DNA of 64,000 bases from Amphibalanus amphitrite (Eukaryota; Arthropoda; Thecostraca; Balanomorpha; Balanidae). This document shows positions 25,301 through 32,159 of this stretch, in pieces (the first letter of the stretch is position 1; each line of letters begins with the position of its first letter). The stretch spans positions 186,001-250,000 of the forward strand of contig NW_024881787.1 of assembly GCF_019059575.1 (NCBI RefSeq). Direction: 5' to 3'. The position numbers and the translations under genes were made by a program. The notes beneath the pieces were generated by a model that was not told the DNA's origin, ran no database searches, and saw only the letters and a program-made list of their open reading frames with translations.

Positions 25301-26012
25301 CCGCACATATGGCGGACGTTCCTCTGGAACACTGAGGTTTCGCCCTGAAATTGCAATTGTGTTGGAAAACAAAGACCAAAACAATGCAGTATGATCATTA
25401 ATGAACAAAATGTATAGGTTTCATTGCACTTCCACAAAGTTCGATTTTTTACCCATGTCGTGCTAGAACTGGCGATCCGCCCAGTGTGCGGTGGCGGGCA
25501 AGATCTGATGCTGGGTCCGTGGTGTCATTCCCAACAAGCTGAGCTTGGCGTGGCACCCGGGCCCAAAGCCCAATTCATCCATTCGGAAGAAATTTAAAAA
25601 AAGTATAATATTGATTTACAAATTAATTAGTTCACTTCGCAAAGAATCGTTTTGGATCGAAGCTTTCGAGATGTGATTTCGAAAAGCTACGACCCGAAGC
25701 GATTCATGTGTGGTTAAGTTGTTTACTCGATAACTTTTCCAAATTTTGCGTCATATCATGAGATGTATCGGTTTGCAAATACAGGTAGCTGTGTTGTTTT
25801 GCCCCCCCCCCCCCCCCCCCCCCACACACACACTTTAACCACACTTGTCTGACTCAGCTTCACGGACGTTCAGATATGATCTTCTGTTGTCACAGAGCCT
25901 CATCACTGAAAAGAAGATGGAAATGGAAAGGCTTCGAGTGGAGTACGAATCTCTTCTGAAGGTGCAGGCGGATCAAGAACAATTAATAGAGGACTTCGTG
26001 TCACAGAAGTGA
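1183..26012 (+). CDS. IFT20: IFT20, intraflagellar transport protein 20 (three coding exons)
   Basis: The coding sequence is join(1183-1315, 12636-12790, 25896-26012), 405 nt with the stop, giving about 134 residues; animal IFT20 proteins are about 132. IFT20 is a small coiled-coil subunit of the IFT-B complex. It moves cargo from the Golgi to the cilium base and binds the IFT54 coiled coil. The family signatures are seen directly: '[16 protein letters not shown]' near the N-terminus, '[11 protein letters not shown]' and '[11 protein letters not shown]' mid-protein, and '[10 protein letters not shown]' near the C-terminus. Both introns obey GT/AG (donors A|GTGAGT and CAG|GTTGGT; acceptors CACAG|GG and CACAG|AG) and phase is kept across the joins. 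The ATG at 1183 is preferred to an in-frame TTG six bases upstream. Introns of 11.3 and 13.1 kb carry at least ten mobile elements. No frame break is seen, so the gene looks intact. Confidence 0.95.
1491..1672. mobile_element. Short TIR element (MITE) in IFT20 intron 1
   Basis: The terminal inverted repeats read ATATAAGGAGGCTTGAAATG at the left and its near-complement CATTTCAAGCCTCCTTATAT at the right. The interior is AT-rich and non-coding. A 15-bp direct repeat (TTGGAGTTTTTTATG) lies at 1445-1459 and 1672-1686. It could be a target duplication for a slightly larger insertion (1460-1671) or a chance local duplication. Confidence 0.7.
2150..2225. repeat. Degenerate CCTAA/CCTAC short repeat
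   Basis: A run of CCTAAC, CCTGAC and CCTACAA units. It resembles arthropod-type telomere repeat (TTAGG/CCTAA) only loosely and is too short and irregular to call telomeric. Confidence 0.4.
2341..2488. repeat. Near-perfect 66-bp inverted repeat (foldback)
   Basis: The left arm 2341-2406 (starts CAATATCAAATTCTTATCTG) is the reverse complement of the right arm 2423-2488, with about one mismatch and a 16-nt loop. It can form a long hairpin. It may be a foldback MITE or the trace of an inverted duplication in IFT20 intron 1. Confidence 0.85.
2489..4349. other. IFT20 intron 1, no recognised feature
   Basis: AT-rich intronic sequence. Short open frames on both strands lack recognisable domains and look random. 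No tRNA, TIR or splice-bounded conserved exon was recognised. Confidence 0.6.
4350..4870. other. GC-rich block with a G16 homopolymer
   Basis: Strongly GC-rich DNA within an AT-rich intron, with an uninterrupted G run at 4414-4429. Long frames on both strands (for example 4244-4771 and 4330-4878) are expected at this composition and encode low-complexity G/A/R/P/S stretches with no domain. Probably a GC-rich repeat; origin unknown. Confidence 0.5.
4933..5137. repeat. 205-bp GC-rich dispersed repeat, copy 1
   Basis: Nearly identical to 10507-10711: same length, about five substitutions seen, same orientation. Both copies contain GGTCCC...GGGACC and GCACCCCCGG...CCGGGGGTGC hairpins. Similarity begins at CGAGCATTGGGCCC and ends at CCCGTCTG. 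The two copies bracket the LINE and element A. The compact length and paired stems could suit a SINE or RNA-derived repeat, but no A or B box is evident. Confidence 0.75.
5396..5869 (+). pseudogene. LINE ORF2, endonuclease N-terminal part
   Basis: 157 residues carrying the start of an exonuclease-endonuclease-phosphatase domain: '[12 protein letters not shown]' near residue 62, '[14 protein letters not shown]' near residue 94, then 'GGGVAVYVR'. A stop at 5867-5869 ends the frame. The next piece ([11 protein letters not shown], about 5914-5946) is in another frame, and the frame returns by 5981. At least two indels therefore break the endonuclease. Confidence 0.85.
5981..8320 (+). pseudogene. 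LINE ORF2, endonuclease C-terminus plus reverse transcriptase
   Basis: It begins with the endonuclease block '[10 protein letters not shown]' and the late 'LSDHFPIYV' (catalytic D/H). The RT domain covers roughly residues 330-620: '[19 protein letters not shown]', '[10 protein letters not shown]', '[11 protein letters not shown]', '[19 protein letters not shown]' and catalytic '[10 protein letters not shown]'. Genuine LINE coding ends at about 8117. The last roughly 68 codons to the stop at 8320 are translated from the inserted TTAA element, so the native C-terminus lies downstream at about 8988-9291. The long intact RT frame indicates a fairly young copy. Confidence 0.9.
8118..8987. mobile_element. 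TTAA-flanked TIR element (AGGTAGTGTGCCA family), copy 1
   Basis: Inserted in the LINE ORF2. It is flanked by TTAA at 8118-8121 and 8984-8987. Termini are AGGTAGTGTGCCA at the left and TGGCACACTACCT at the right. Removing it, with one TTAA, rejoins the LINE protein. The interior matches 46993-49484 closely. TTAA duplication is the piggyBac hallmark, but the terminus lacks the usual CCY start. No transposase frame is present, so it is non-autonomous. Confidence 0.88.
9013..9291 (+). pseudogene. LINE ORF2 C-terminal segment
   Basis: 92 residues continuing the LINE protein after the inserted element. 'TSSGPRVWN'-type endings are common in CR1/L2/Jockey proteins; here it reads '[18 protein letters not shown]'. 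The frame opens before 9013 (LRDLGQQQ at about 8989), so the listed start is only the first start-like codon. The stop is at 9289-9291. Confidence 0.82.
9297..10311. mobile_element. AGGTCA-rich TTAA element A (CACCGACGGGGG subfamily)
   Basis: Bounded by TTAA at 9297-9300 and 10308-10311. Termini are CCCGCGCACCGACGGGGG and its complement CCGTCGGTGCGCGGG. G-run/C-run hairpins lie just inside each end. The right end carries 'TTTCGCGGCGCTACGCGCCGCGG' as two complementary halves. The body is dense in AGGTCA/TGACCT, with an IR2 palindrome AGGTCACGTGACCT at 9660-9673. Elements E and T are the same subfamily. No coding frame. Confidence 0.88.
10507..10711. repeat. 205-bp GC-rich dispersed repeat, copy 2
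   Basis: The near-identical partner of 4933-5137. Differences noted include C to T in the GGGGCGCCGG stretch, GGCTAGG to GGTTAGG, and GATGTTTTT to GATGATTTT. The flanks of the two copies are unrelated, so this is a dispersed repeat, not part of a longer duplication. Confidence 0.75.
10841..12040. mobile_element. AGGTCA-rich TTAA element B (CCCTGCTGGGG subfamily)
   Basis: TTAA at 10841-10844 and 12037-12040. Termini are CCCGCGCCCTGCTGGGG and CCCCAGCAGGGCGCGGG. The left end hairpin is GGGGTGTTTGAACACCCC. A second hairpin arm pair GGCGGCGCG...CGCCGCC lies next to 'TATCTCAAAAA'. The body is rich in AGGTCA/TGACCT. The right part has 'TTTATTGGTTCCCGAGTTAT', the sequence later amplified at 37.44-37.6 kb. 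It is the intact reference for partial copies C, O, V and 37.6 kb. Located in IFT20 intron 1. Confidence 0.9.
12041..12635. other. End of IFT20 intron 1
   Basis: No repeat or gene recognised. A T-rich tract (12361-12408) and the tract CATTCTTTTTCACAG before the exon 2 acceptor at 12635 are the only notable signals. Confidence 0.6.
12636..12790 (+). CDS. IFT20: IFT20 coding exon 2
   Basis: 155 nt. The first two bases complete the split codon (A|GG), then come 51 codons: [20 protein letters not shown] followed by [20 protein letters not shown] and [11 protein letters not shown]. This is the most conserved, coiled-coil part of IFT20. The acceptor CACAG is at 12631-12635 and the donor CAG|GTTGGT at 12790/12791, a phase-0 intron. 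Confidence 0.95.
13466..13838 (-). mobile_element. tRNA-derived SINE inserted in element C
   Basis: On the minus strand it begins near 13838 with a tRNA-like head. The A box TAGCTAAATTGGTAGAGC falls at 13811-13828, and a B box GGGTTCGAAGC at about 13755-13765. A non-tRNA body (about 270 nt) follows, then an AT-rich tail (TTTAAAAAAGAATTAAATT) at 13466-13500. The spacing suits an internal RNA polymerase III promoter. The equivalent site in element O near 55,255 lacks it. The anticodon identity is not clear. Confidence 0.82.
14062..14974. mobile_element. AGGTCA-rich TTAA element D (CCCTCGCCCGCACATG subfamily), nested in C
   Basis: TTAA at 14062-14065 and 14971-14974. Termini are CCCTCGCCCGCACATGGGGG and CATGTGCGGGCGAGGG. 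Element C resumes with AAGGCGTTTTCATCGC immediately afterwards, as in O at 55,457. Body hexamers include TGACCTTGACCTAACTTGAC. The right end carries a short extra segment (CGTTCTAGGATGGGAAAATG) between two terminal repeats. H (24189-25110) is a reversed copy. Confidence 0.9.
15522..17375 (-). pseudogene. BEL/Pao copy 1: RNase H and integrase part of Pol
   Basis: 617 residues. RNase H begins with '[18 protein letters not shown]' near residue 45. The segment after 'IPRLELM' (about residues 95-140) does not match copy 2, which here has 'FWSDSLN'. It looks like compensating frameshifts that removed an RNase H active-site aspartate. The integrase shows an HHCC zinc motif ('[10 protein letters not shown]', 'CPECVRRR'), then 'VDFAGPFE', 'TSDNATNF' and '[11 protein letters not shown]', i.e. 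the D, D, E catalytic residues. The protein stops at 'PLTSAS' where host sequence changes to element C, so the integrase C-terminal domain is missing. Confidence 0.88.
17382..17934 (-). pseudogene. BEL/Pao copy 1: RT catalytic region and connection
   Basis: From 17934 down it encodes '[20 protein letters not shown]' and then '[10 protein letters not shown]', the RT catalytic YMDD box. A frameshift follows, then '[20 protein letters not shown]' and so on to '[10 protein letters not shown]' with a stop at 17382. Each block aligns with copy 2 ('SFYMDDALCS', 'IIFQETW'). At least two frame breaks separate it from the RNase H piece. Confidence 0.85.
17935..18346. mobile_element. 412-bp insertion in BEL/Pao RT with 24-bp target duplication
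   Basis: The 24 bases GAATAGCCATCT...TTCATA occur exactly at 17911-17934 and 18347-18370. Between them is unrelated sequence starting CCGGGTGGCCCAAAAACAAA. A target duplication this long suggests target-primed reverse transcription (LINE or SINE type), not cut-and-paste. No reading frame or Pol III box was recognised in the insert. Confidence 0.82.
18371..19740 (-). pseudogene. BEL/Pao copy 1: N-terminal RT, split by element E
   Basis: The part at 19579-19740 encodes '[20 protein letters not shown]', matching 'CEGWFLPHFPVT' of copy 2. After element E, 18371-18577 continues with '[20 protein letters not shown]' and '[17 protein letters not shown]', the latter the D-containing RT motif A. A frameshift follows around '[12 protein letters not shown]', where copy 2 has 'KKYHRVLWRDGE'. 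Confidence 0.82.
18578..19578. mobile_element. AGGTCA-rich TTAA element E (A subfamily, reversed), inside BEL/Pao RT
   Basis: TTAA at 18578-18581 and 19575-19578. It starts CCCGCGCACCGACGGGG and ends CCCCGTCGGTGCACGGG. It is the reverse of A and parallel to T. It carries AGGTCATGTGACCT near 19209 where A and T have AGGTCACGTGACCT. Confidence 0.9.
20141..20923 (-). pseudogene. BEL/Pao copy 1: zinc knuckle and aspartic protease
   Basis: 260 residues. A CCHC-like cluster '[20 protein letters not shown]' lies at about residues 18-37, followed by a second cysteine set ending 'HHTLLHA'. The retropepsin core is '[17 protein letters not shown]', aligned with 'SALLDPCSDASYLTEA' of copy 2. The canonical DSG is DSC here, as expected only for diverged BEL-type proteases. 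The frame ends 'VGIKTLLG' with a stop at 20141; copy 2 continues 'VAVKTPLGWTAFGPV'. Confidence 0.86.
21338..22333 (-). CDS. BEL/Pao copy 1: Gag (DUF1759-like)
   Basis: The ATG at 22331-22333 (MAGKKRKG) is preferred; the frame is open 15 codons further. The product is about 331 residues. An N-terminal coiled coil ('[20 protein letters not shown]', then a K/E-rich helix to about residue 125) is followed by '[20 protein letters not shown]', '[20 protein letters not shown]' and '[14 protein letters not shown]', the DUF1759 Gag signature of BEL/Pao elements. It ends '[12 protein letters not shown]' at a stop; the partial copy at the window's right edge ends similarly. The frame looks intact although its Pol is dead. 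Region 20924-21337 between Gag and the zinc knuckle contains a short CCACTTCCGG(A/T)G triplication. Confidence 0.85.
   Translation of the reverse strand: MAGKKRKGTELPGDSGAAEETEMSLKKKMAMTVREHHRAQRRLNSLVESAEITAEKADDIFESLDQLTEQLNEIGETLSEKMSDQTEREELMTEVEQMEKEARESVRFANKMIRDKLSLASANAQRCDEVPETPTKAPTGEKQDADRIDWSAHGLKCPSLPVFSGDKRKYEDWKNTFDAFVGNEKIPDKFKMIQLRTCLAGDPLKMVQRYSPNETGYSKARSELDRKYGGVGRRIRYQLDEIRQLKPVRHGSYRDLEDLADRVQSTNLEEHGYAGDLSHISAYYILVQEKLPASYLKATSDGFNTRRKRTASHFLPAGWQMKQYARETPKR
22515..23654. mobile_element. AGGTCA-rich element F with decayed TTAA ends
   Basis: Left end CTAAACCCGCGCCCCGCTGG, right end CCCTATCGGGGCGCGGGTTATTAA. Inside the left end is a G-run hairpin (GGGGGGCAGATTCTGCCCCC). 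Hexamers are especially dense at 22844-22878 (AAGGTCAAGGTCAAGGTCAG and so on). P (57858-58983) shares its interior in reverse, including 'CTTGCACCGTAGTTGCCGAA'. Confidence 0.8.
23708..24192. mobile_element. TTAA-flanked element G (GGGA-CCCACC family)
   Basis: TTAA at 23708-23711 and 24189-24192. Termini are ATGGACCCTCCCACCTT and AAGGTGGGAGGGTCCCT. The interior starts 'GAGTTGAGATAGCCA', shared with U (42726-44709). No AGGTCA array, so it is a different TTAA family. Its right TTAA is also the left TTAA of H. Confidence 0.82.
24189..25110. mobile_element. AGGTCA-rich TTAA element H (D subfamily, reversed)
   Basis: TTAA at 24189-24192 and 25107-25110. Termini are CCGTCGCCCGCACATG and CATGTGCGGGCGAGGG. 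Near-identical reverse of D, including (TGTGTCTG) repeats at about 24590. The terminal G/C hairpins flank 'GTTGCCACC'. It lies in IFT20 intron 2 about 790 bp before exon 3. Confidence 0.9.
25111..25895. other. End of IFT20 intron 2 with a poly-C tract
   Basis: No gene recognised. A homopolymer C run (about 25803-25823) followed by CACACACACA lies about 70 bp before the exon 3 acceptor. A region near 25,470-25,580 is GC-rich and unlike its flanks but was not identified. Confidence 0.5.
25896..26012 (+). CDS. IFT20: IFT20 coding exon 3 with stop
   Basis: 117 nt after the acceptor CTTCTGTTGTCACAG. It encodes [20 protein letters not shown], then [18 protein letters not shown] and TGA at 26010-26012. 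This matches the IFT20 C-terminal helix in length and pattern. The terminal 'DFVSQK' is close to the family's usual 'FIFQK'-like end. Confidence 0.95.
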   Translation, partial: SLITEKKMEMERLRVEYESLLKVQADQEQLIEDFVSQK

Positions 26013-26565
26013 TGGACTTTGGTCGTTGAAGCCTGGCTGTCCGGTCCCAGGCAAGGAGCCCGGGGCGTGATCTCATGCATCCGTCCGTCACTCTCGCTCT
26101 CAACTCTTTTTATTGCAATGGGCCATTGTATGGGTCCCTGACTTGTCTTTGCTGCTGTGTTATCGGCGCTCAGAAATTTTCACCGTGCCCTGATTCTTAC
26201 AGCTGCACGGCGTGAAAGCACTACTGAATTATCGGGCCATTGTCGCGCACTCACTGTTACGCTCCGTTGCCGTGCATATCTGCCAAGACGCTGAGCGCTA
26301 CGAACAGCGGACGGCAGTTATGGCACGAATTTATGTAATCGTGTACAGAAAAACGCTTGGACGTATTAGGGGTGGCCGCTAGCATGTATGACGTGTTAAT
26401 ATATCCACCATTTTAGTGAAAATGTTTGCAGGTAACAGAAATTATATGCTGATGATTTTTCTTAGTCTGAATGACACTGAGAAAAAGGGAGAGAGGACCA
26501 ATGTTCCAGTCGAGTTCACTGAGGAGATGTAGGTCCATATACGCGTATGCCCTTGGACCCGTATG
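26013..26565. other. IFT20 3' flank
   Basis: It should hold the IFT20 3' UTR. No canonical AATAAA was noticed near the stop. Nothing else was recognised before element I. Confidence 0.45.
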
Positions 26566-27629
26566 TTAACCCTCGGCGGCCGAGGAGAGGGGGGCGGGTG
26601 CCCCCCCCCGGGTTGTTTTCACGATAGCTCCGAGCACGCCTGCGATAGAGAGAGCTAAAACTGCATACCTGACCTTCGCTTCACGCCGGATATTGTGACA
26701 CCAGCCTTATTTTCAGGTTAGGTCAGGTCACTGACCTATGACGTCATAACTCATAAGTGAACCTCTGCAGGTCCTCAGATGTCGTAACTTCGCAACGCCC
26801 TCGGTGCCAGAGCAGCCTTCACAGGGAGATGAAACTTTCAGAACTAGTATCCTCCAGAGGTCTCACAGCTTGTATATCTCGGATTTTGTTTTACCTAAAT
26901 GTCACATGAGGTCAGGTCGGTCACGTGCCCTCACCGTTATGTCAATAGGGAAAAATGAAAACTGCTATTTTGGCGCCGGGAAAGATGTCAAACTATCTCA
27001 AGCACACGGAACCGTGATTTCATGCGCTTCTTGCAAGATACGATGCTTTACTTTTGCATTGTTGACCTTGCGTGACGTCATTTATGTCGTCACTTAGGTC
27101 ATACGAACTTTTCGTCAGTAACTTCCGATCAGATTGAGCTAGTGAGTCGGGAGAGCCACCTAATGGACTCGAGAAGACCTGCCGAATCAAATGCTATTTG
27201 ATATAACCTCCGTCGTCAACTTCGTGATCTGGCGGATCTGACCTGAAGTTGACCCGAGGTCAACACCTTAAGTTGACCTCAAACGAACAAAAAGTATACC
27301 ATTCGACGCGCCTGAACGGGCGGACACGATGGTTCCAAAATCCCGGCTCTGCGGCCATTTTTGCGAAGTTATTTACCAAAAACTGAACCCGTGCCTTCGG
27401 ACACTTGACCTGACTTCAGAGGTCACCGGTTGACCTGAGATCTTAGAATCGGGTACCAGTCGCTGCATCTCGTAACGGTCGTGTTTTTTTTTTCGGCGAG
27501 ACTCTGGCTCCAACGGGCGAAACGGCGGATCTGTGTGTGCGTGCGTGTGTGTGTGTGTGTGGGGGGGGGGGGGTATACCACCTCTCGCCGGCGGGTATGT
27601 AGAAAACCAATAGGTCCGGCAAGGGTTAA
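26566..27629. mobile_element. AGGTCA-rich TTAA element I (CCCTCGSCGGCC subfamily)
   Basis: TTAA at 26566-26569 and 27626-27629. The left terminus is CCCTCGGCGGCCGAGG. The right end contains CTCTCGCCGGCGGG and finally TCCGGCAAGGG. The interior shares 'TGACCTATGACGTCAT' and 'GAACCTCTGCAGGTCCTCAG' with Q (38945-40931). A (GT)n-G tract lies at 27,537-27,572. Confidence 0.82.
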
Positions 27630-27693
27630 CATTTCTGGAAAGTTTGTCATTCAGACCACGTAGCCTGTTCCCAACGTTCATTTGAACCTGCAC

Positions 27694-28587
27694 TTAAGCT
27701 TCCAGGCGGTGGGGGGGGGGGTATTTTTTGCCCCCTTTAGTTTCTTCGATATATCTCCAGAACCGCCTCGCTGATCGTCACCAAACTTTCAGTACCCTCC
27801 CGTGAATAGCTATTGCACATTGTGATCAATTTTTTTTTTCCAAAGGCTATGATAGGTTGGCCGCTAACGACGTCGGAGTGACGTCATTTCTGCCATTTTC
27901 GACTCAAAAAAGGTTTCGCGGGAAGAGCTGTCAGGCCTACAGCTTTAGAGATACAGGAAACTATTTCAGATATAAAAGGTGTAGAATTAACCTTCCAGGC
28001 GGTGGTGGTGGTGGGGGGGCATTTTTTGCCCCCCCCCCCTTTAGTTTTTCGATATATCTCCAGAACCGCTGTGCCGATCGTCACCAAACTTTCAGTACCC
28101 TCCCGTGAATAGCTATTGCACATTGTGATCAATTTTTTTCCAAAGGCTATGATAGGTTGGCCGCTAACGACGTCGGAGTGACGTCATTTCTGCCATTTTC
28201 GACTCAAAAAAGGTTTCGCGGGAAGAGCTGTCAGGCCTACAGCTTTAGAGATACAGGAAACTATTTCAGATATAAAAGGTGTAGAATTAACCTTCCAGGC
28301 GTTGGTGGGGGGGGGGGCATTTTTTGCCCCCCCCCCCTTTAGTTTTTTTCCGATATATCTCCAGAACCGCTGTGCCGATTGTCACCAAACTTTCAGTACT
28401 CTCCCGTGAATAGCTATTACACATTGTGACCAATTTTTTTCCAAAGGCTATGATAGGTTGGCCGCTAATGACGTCAGAGTGACGTCATTTCTGCCATTTT
28501 CGACCCAAAAAAGGTTTTGCGGGAAGAGCTGTCAGACCTACAGCTTTAGAGATACAGAAAAATGTTCTGGACACAAAAGGTGTAGAA
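27694..28587. repeat. Three tandem TTAA-headed units of about 300 bp (J array)
   Basis: Units start at TTAA positions 27694, 27987 and 28287, each followed by (A/C)CTTCCAGGCG(G/T)TGG and a G-run/C-run hairpin around 'CATTTTTTGCC'. Each carries 'TCTCCAGAACCGC', a TGACGTCA site and an end 'GGTGTAGAATTAA'. Units are highly similar, with periods of 293-301 bp. An inverted single copy is at 36528-36826. They may be short TTAA elements inserted end to end, or a tandem amplification. Confidence 0.85.
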
Positions 28588-29505
28588 TTAACCCGCGCCC
28601 TGATGGGGTCTGCCGAGCAACGCGGTCTGATGGGGGGGGCATTTTGCCCCCCCCCCCCCTAAGATCTTGAGAACCACGCAACATAGCGACAAGCGGCAAA
28701 CGGCGTTGGATAGCCCCAACGGAACTACCTTTTGACCCAATTTCATTGACCTCGGTCTAACCGATGACGTCACAGGTCAGGTCAAAGGTCGAATTTTCAC
28801 CGTTTATAGGCATTTCAAGAAATGCGTTGTACAATCGAGTAAAATGCATTTCATTGAAAATCATCGATGGGGAAATTTTCGTCACACACATATTTTGCTA
28901 TTTGAGGTCACTGATACCAGGCCAGGTCACAGAGGTCAGGTCACTGAGGGTCACAAATTGAAAATATCATGTGATGCATGTTTTATGGTCAATTTTATAT
29001 GCCAAATGCGATTATGTGGGACAGGCTTTATGTGGGATCAACTTGGGGTCAGTTGATATTATGTTTTGGTGAAGGTCAGGTAAAGGTCAGGTCAAATTAG
29101 GTCGAATTTCAAAGTTGATATTTTTGCATAAAATGGGTATCGATTCGATGCAGCTCGTCCAGGGAAGTTCAATGGTGGTCTTTGTTTTGCGCTACGTGGT
29201 CTAGAATTGCTAAAAATTGAGTTCAAAAATTTGACTTTATCAATTTTGAACAGTTTTTTCGCTATAACTTGGCCAAAAAAGTAGGTATCGATCTGAAATT
29301 TGGTATGTATATCGAAGAGTGCAGGGACTATCACATATATTCCAGTTTTTTGAAATTCGAAATTGTTTTGGGATTTTTTGAGTTTTTCTAAAAAAATCGA
29401 TTTTTTATTTCTGAGGGTGAAATCCCAAACTTTTGAAAATCCGAGATAGCCGTATTGTTGCGCCGTCTTTTCTCTACACAACCACATAAAGAACCTAATT
29501 GCTTG

Positions 29506-30432
29506 TTAACCCGCGAGTTGCTGGGGGGGGGCGTTAAACGCCCCCACTTTTTTCGCCGGGCTATAGCATAAAAACGGCGCGCCGCAGGCGCGCCAAATTT
29601 TGCGTACCTGTAGGGAATCGATTGAAGTTTATTTTGACAAAGTTTCAAAAAAATCGGTCGGAAAAATTTTTGAGATATCGAGGTTTTAGTGACGTCATGA
29701 TTTCTGAGTTTTCGACCAAAAACGGCATATGTTCAAAAAATCATATAAAATCACAGAATAGACATACAGACATGCCGTAAACGCCATCAGACTGCCAATA
29801 CTATGAAAAATCAAATGGCTATCTTCGATTATTGATTATCGTGCCGCATTTTCCAAAATCTTGAAGTGAATCTTGGCAATTTCTCGTGACTACTTCACGA
29901 CCATGATACATGCATTTCTTAAATTTAACTTTTTGAGCCAAACACGTACACATATGATAAAATTAATGTCACCATCGTGTTCTACGCCCCAAATTACCCA
30001 TAAAACATGTGTCACAGGCTGCGAATATCAGTTCTGATTTTCGGGGATATGTGCCTACCCGGTTGACCTGACCTTGACCCTGACCTATGCTTGACTGACC
30101 CCTACATGGAGCTGACACTCTTGTAGGCCTTATATGATGGATTGTGCACCGTTTTGACAGAGTTTATGACGAGAGGCGCCCATTGCGAGGTCCTGAAGTC
30201 CATGCTACTGAAAGCCCGATTTCAGGTGTTTGACCTGACCATGACCCGACCTGTGACCTCAAATTCAAATTTAAAGTACTCATCTGAAGCGTCTCGTCGC
30301 GTTCTTTCGTTTGCCGCCTCGTGCGTTTCGCTGCGCCTATTGGTTCTCGAGTTATCGGCTGGGGGCGTTTAACGCCCCCCCCCCCCCCAGCAAACGGTGG
30401 GTGGCGAAATACCCCAGCAACTGCCGGGTTAA
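29506..30432. mobile_element. AGGTCA-rich TTAA element L, nested in K
   Basis: TTAA at 29506-29509 and 30429-30432. Termini are CCCGCGAGTTGCTGGGG and CCCCAGCAACTGCCGGG. The left hairpin is GGGGCGTTAAACGCCCC. The uninterrupted sequence is present in K' with a single TTAA at 35548-35551, which proves insertion with TTAA duplication. Fewer hexamers than in A or B, mostly at 30,060-30,260. Confidence 0.93.
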
Positions 30433-30582
30433 CTGTAGATTTGGTGAGTGTTTCAAGATGTCATGTTTTTTGCTCATTTTTACTTGAACATGACCTCAGT
30501 TTGACCTCAATAACTCCTGACCCAAGGTGACCTGTGACTTGAAATTTTGTGTGAATGTGTCAAATTGATGCGCAGGAAGGTA

Positions 30583-31816
30583 GGGGAGAGTGGGGTAATT
30601 TGGCCGCTTTTTTTAGAAAACGATGTAACTAAAAATCGACAACACATTTCTGCATTTTCTCAACGCTGACAGGTGTGGCATACACTTTACTTTCTTGGAC
30701 AGGAAACTTTAAATGATAGAGTTTCTACTTATATTGAAATTGTGGCGTATTACAAAGGTCTGCAAAGCGGCCAAATTGCCCCACTAGCAGGGTTATTTGG
30801 CCGGGGGTGTGGGGCAATTTGGCCGGTGTTAGTTTGAGGCCATGATTTTTGTTATAGGCGAGTCAGCTTCACATTCAGCAATGACGCGTGTCCTACGACG
30901 CATTTGAAGCATTTTGGAGGTTGACTCAGCCGTCACAGGGGTCGAAAATAGTCAAAATAGCGGCTCTAGATGCGATGACAGTTTTTTACGAATAGCTTTT
31001 GAAGTAATCAAGCTAGGCCAAAACTAAATGTACCATTGTAATTCTCTCGTCATTCCGCATCGTAACATGTATGTGTTGACCTCGAGAGGTCAAGGTCAAA
31101 GGTTGGCTTCAGGTCACGTTACCTCAGGTCGCTTGACCTCAAGGTAACGTGATTTCAAGGTCATCATGTATATCATTCGATGCGCCTTGACGAACTGAAC
31201 ACAATGAGACCATTTGCGCGGCTGTATCTTTTTTCTGTAAGTATTTATTAGCAAAAAAGCGTTAAGTAACCTTTGATGACGTCACATGCCCTTAAAGCTG
31301 TCCAATAGGAAATATGGCATCAAGGTAGTCAAAGTTGGTCATACATTATGTCCTTTATGGTATAATTGACCATGACAACTCGGCCGTTCCAGCATAGTGA
31401 CTCTGAGCGCACCGGCCAAGTTGCCCCGCTAGTCCCGGCCAAATAACCCCACATTGCCATTCTGAAAATTGTTGTCTATAAAGTCGTCATGGCTGTACAG
31501 AACTAGATAAAATTGCTCTTGGAACCGCTGAACACCCTCAAAAATGGCGCTATAATGTTGGAATTCGTTTACAGCCCAAATACTACGTGTTATATAAGTT
31601 TTTAAACGGAAGTAAAAGTTACCATTTTTTAACGAAATTCACCTTTTATTTATTTTGAATAAAACTAAGAGGGGGAAAGTTTTGACATTTGTTCTCGAGT
31701 TAGTTCTGCCGATGACAAATTAATAGAGACTAAAGTTATTTCATTCACTTTTATCAGCTTTCGTACAGGTGGGGGCGGCCAATTGACACCACCGGCCAAA
31801 TTACCCCACTCTCCCC
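30583..31816. mobile_element. TA-flanked TIR element N, nested in K
   Basis: TA at 30581-30582 and 31817-31818. Termini are GGGGAGAGTGGGGTAATTTG and CAAATTACCCCACTCTCCCC. K' has the empty site near 35398-35402 (AGCACCTTCC). 'GGGGCAATTTGGCC'-like sub-repeats recur inside. TA duplication fits a Tc1/mariner or ISL2EU-type transposase, but no coding frame is present. A fragment of an A-type element is carried at 30933-31368. Confidence 0.88.
30933..31368. mobile_element. Internal fragment of an A-subfamily element carried in N
   Basis: From 'GTCACAGGGGTCGAAAA' to 'GTCCTTTATGGTATA' it matches about 9481-9885 of A, including hexamers and 'TCATTCGATGCG'. Neither TTAA end is present, so this is a captured or end-deleted piece and not a fresh insertion. 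Confidence 0.75.
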
Positions 31817-32159
31817 TACTCAAAATTTGCCGGATCTGCGCGCCGCCGTTTTCTCGCTATTAAAGAAAACACAGGGGGGGGGGGCAAAATTGCCCCCTAA
31901 CAGGGCGAGGGTTATAAGGGCTACAACATTGCGATCTCGGATTTTTGAAATTTTTGGATTTTGACCCCAACAAAATAAAAATAGATTGTTTGAATGTAAC
32001 AGCCAAAAAATCCAAAAAGTTTTTCTTTTTGAATTTCGAAAAACCGGAATATATGTGATAGTTCCTATCGCCCTCTATCCACATACCAAATTTGAGATCG
32101 ATACTTCTTTTTTGGCCAAGTTATAGCGAAAAAACTGTTCAAAATTGATGACGTCATAA

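Larger units (their letters stand above)
28588..31915. mobile_element. AGGTCA-rich TTAA element K, split by L and N
   Basis: The left TTAA (28588-28591) is shared with the J array and followed by CCCGCGCCCTGATGGGG. The right end is CCCCCTAACAGGGCGAGGGTTAT at about 31915, a mutated TTAA. Without its inserts (L 29506-30432; N 30583-31816) it is about 1.2 kb and matches inverted copy K' (35300-36531) along its length. Confidence 0.88.
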
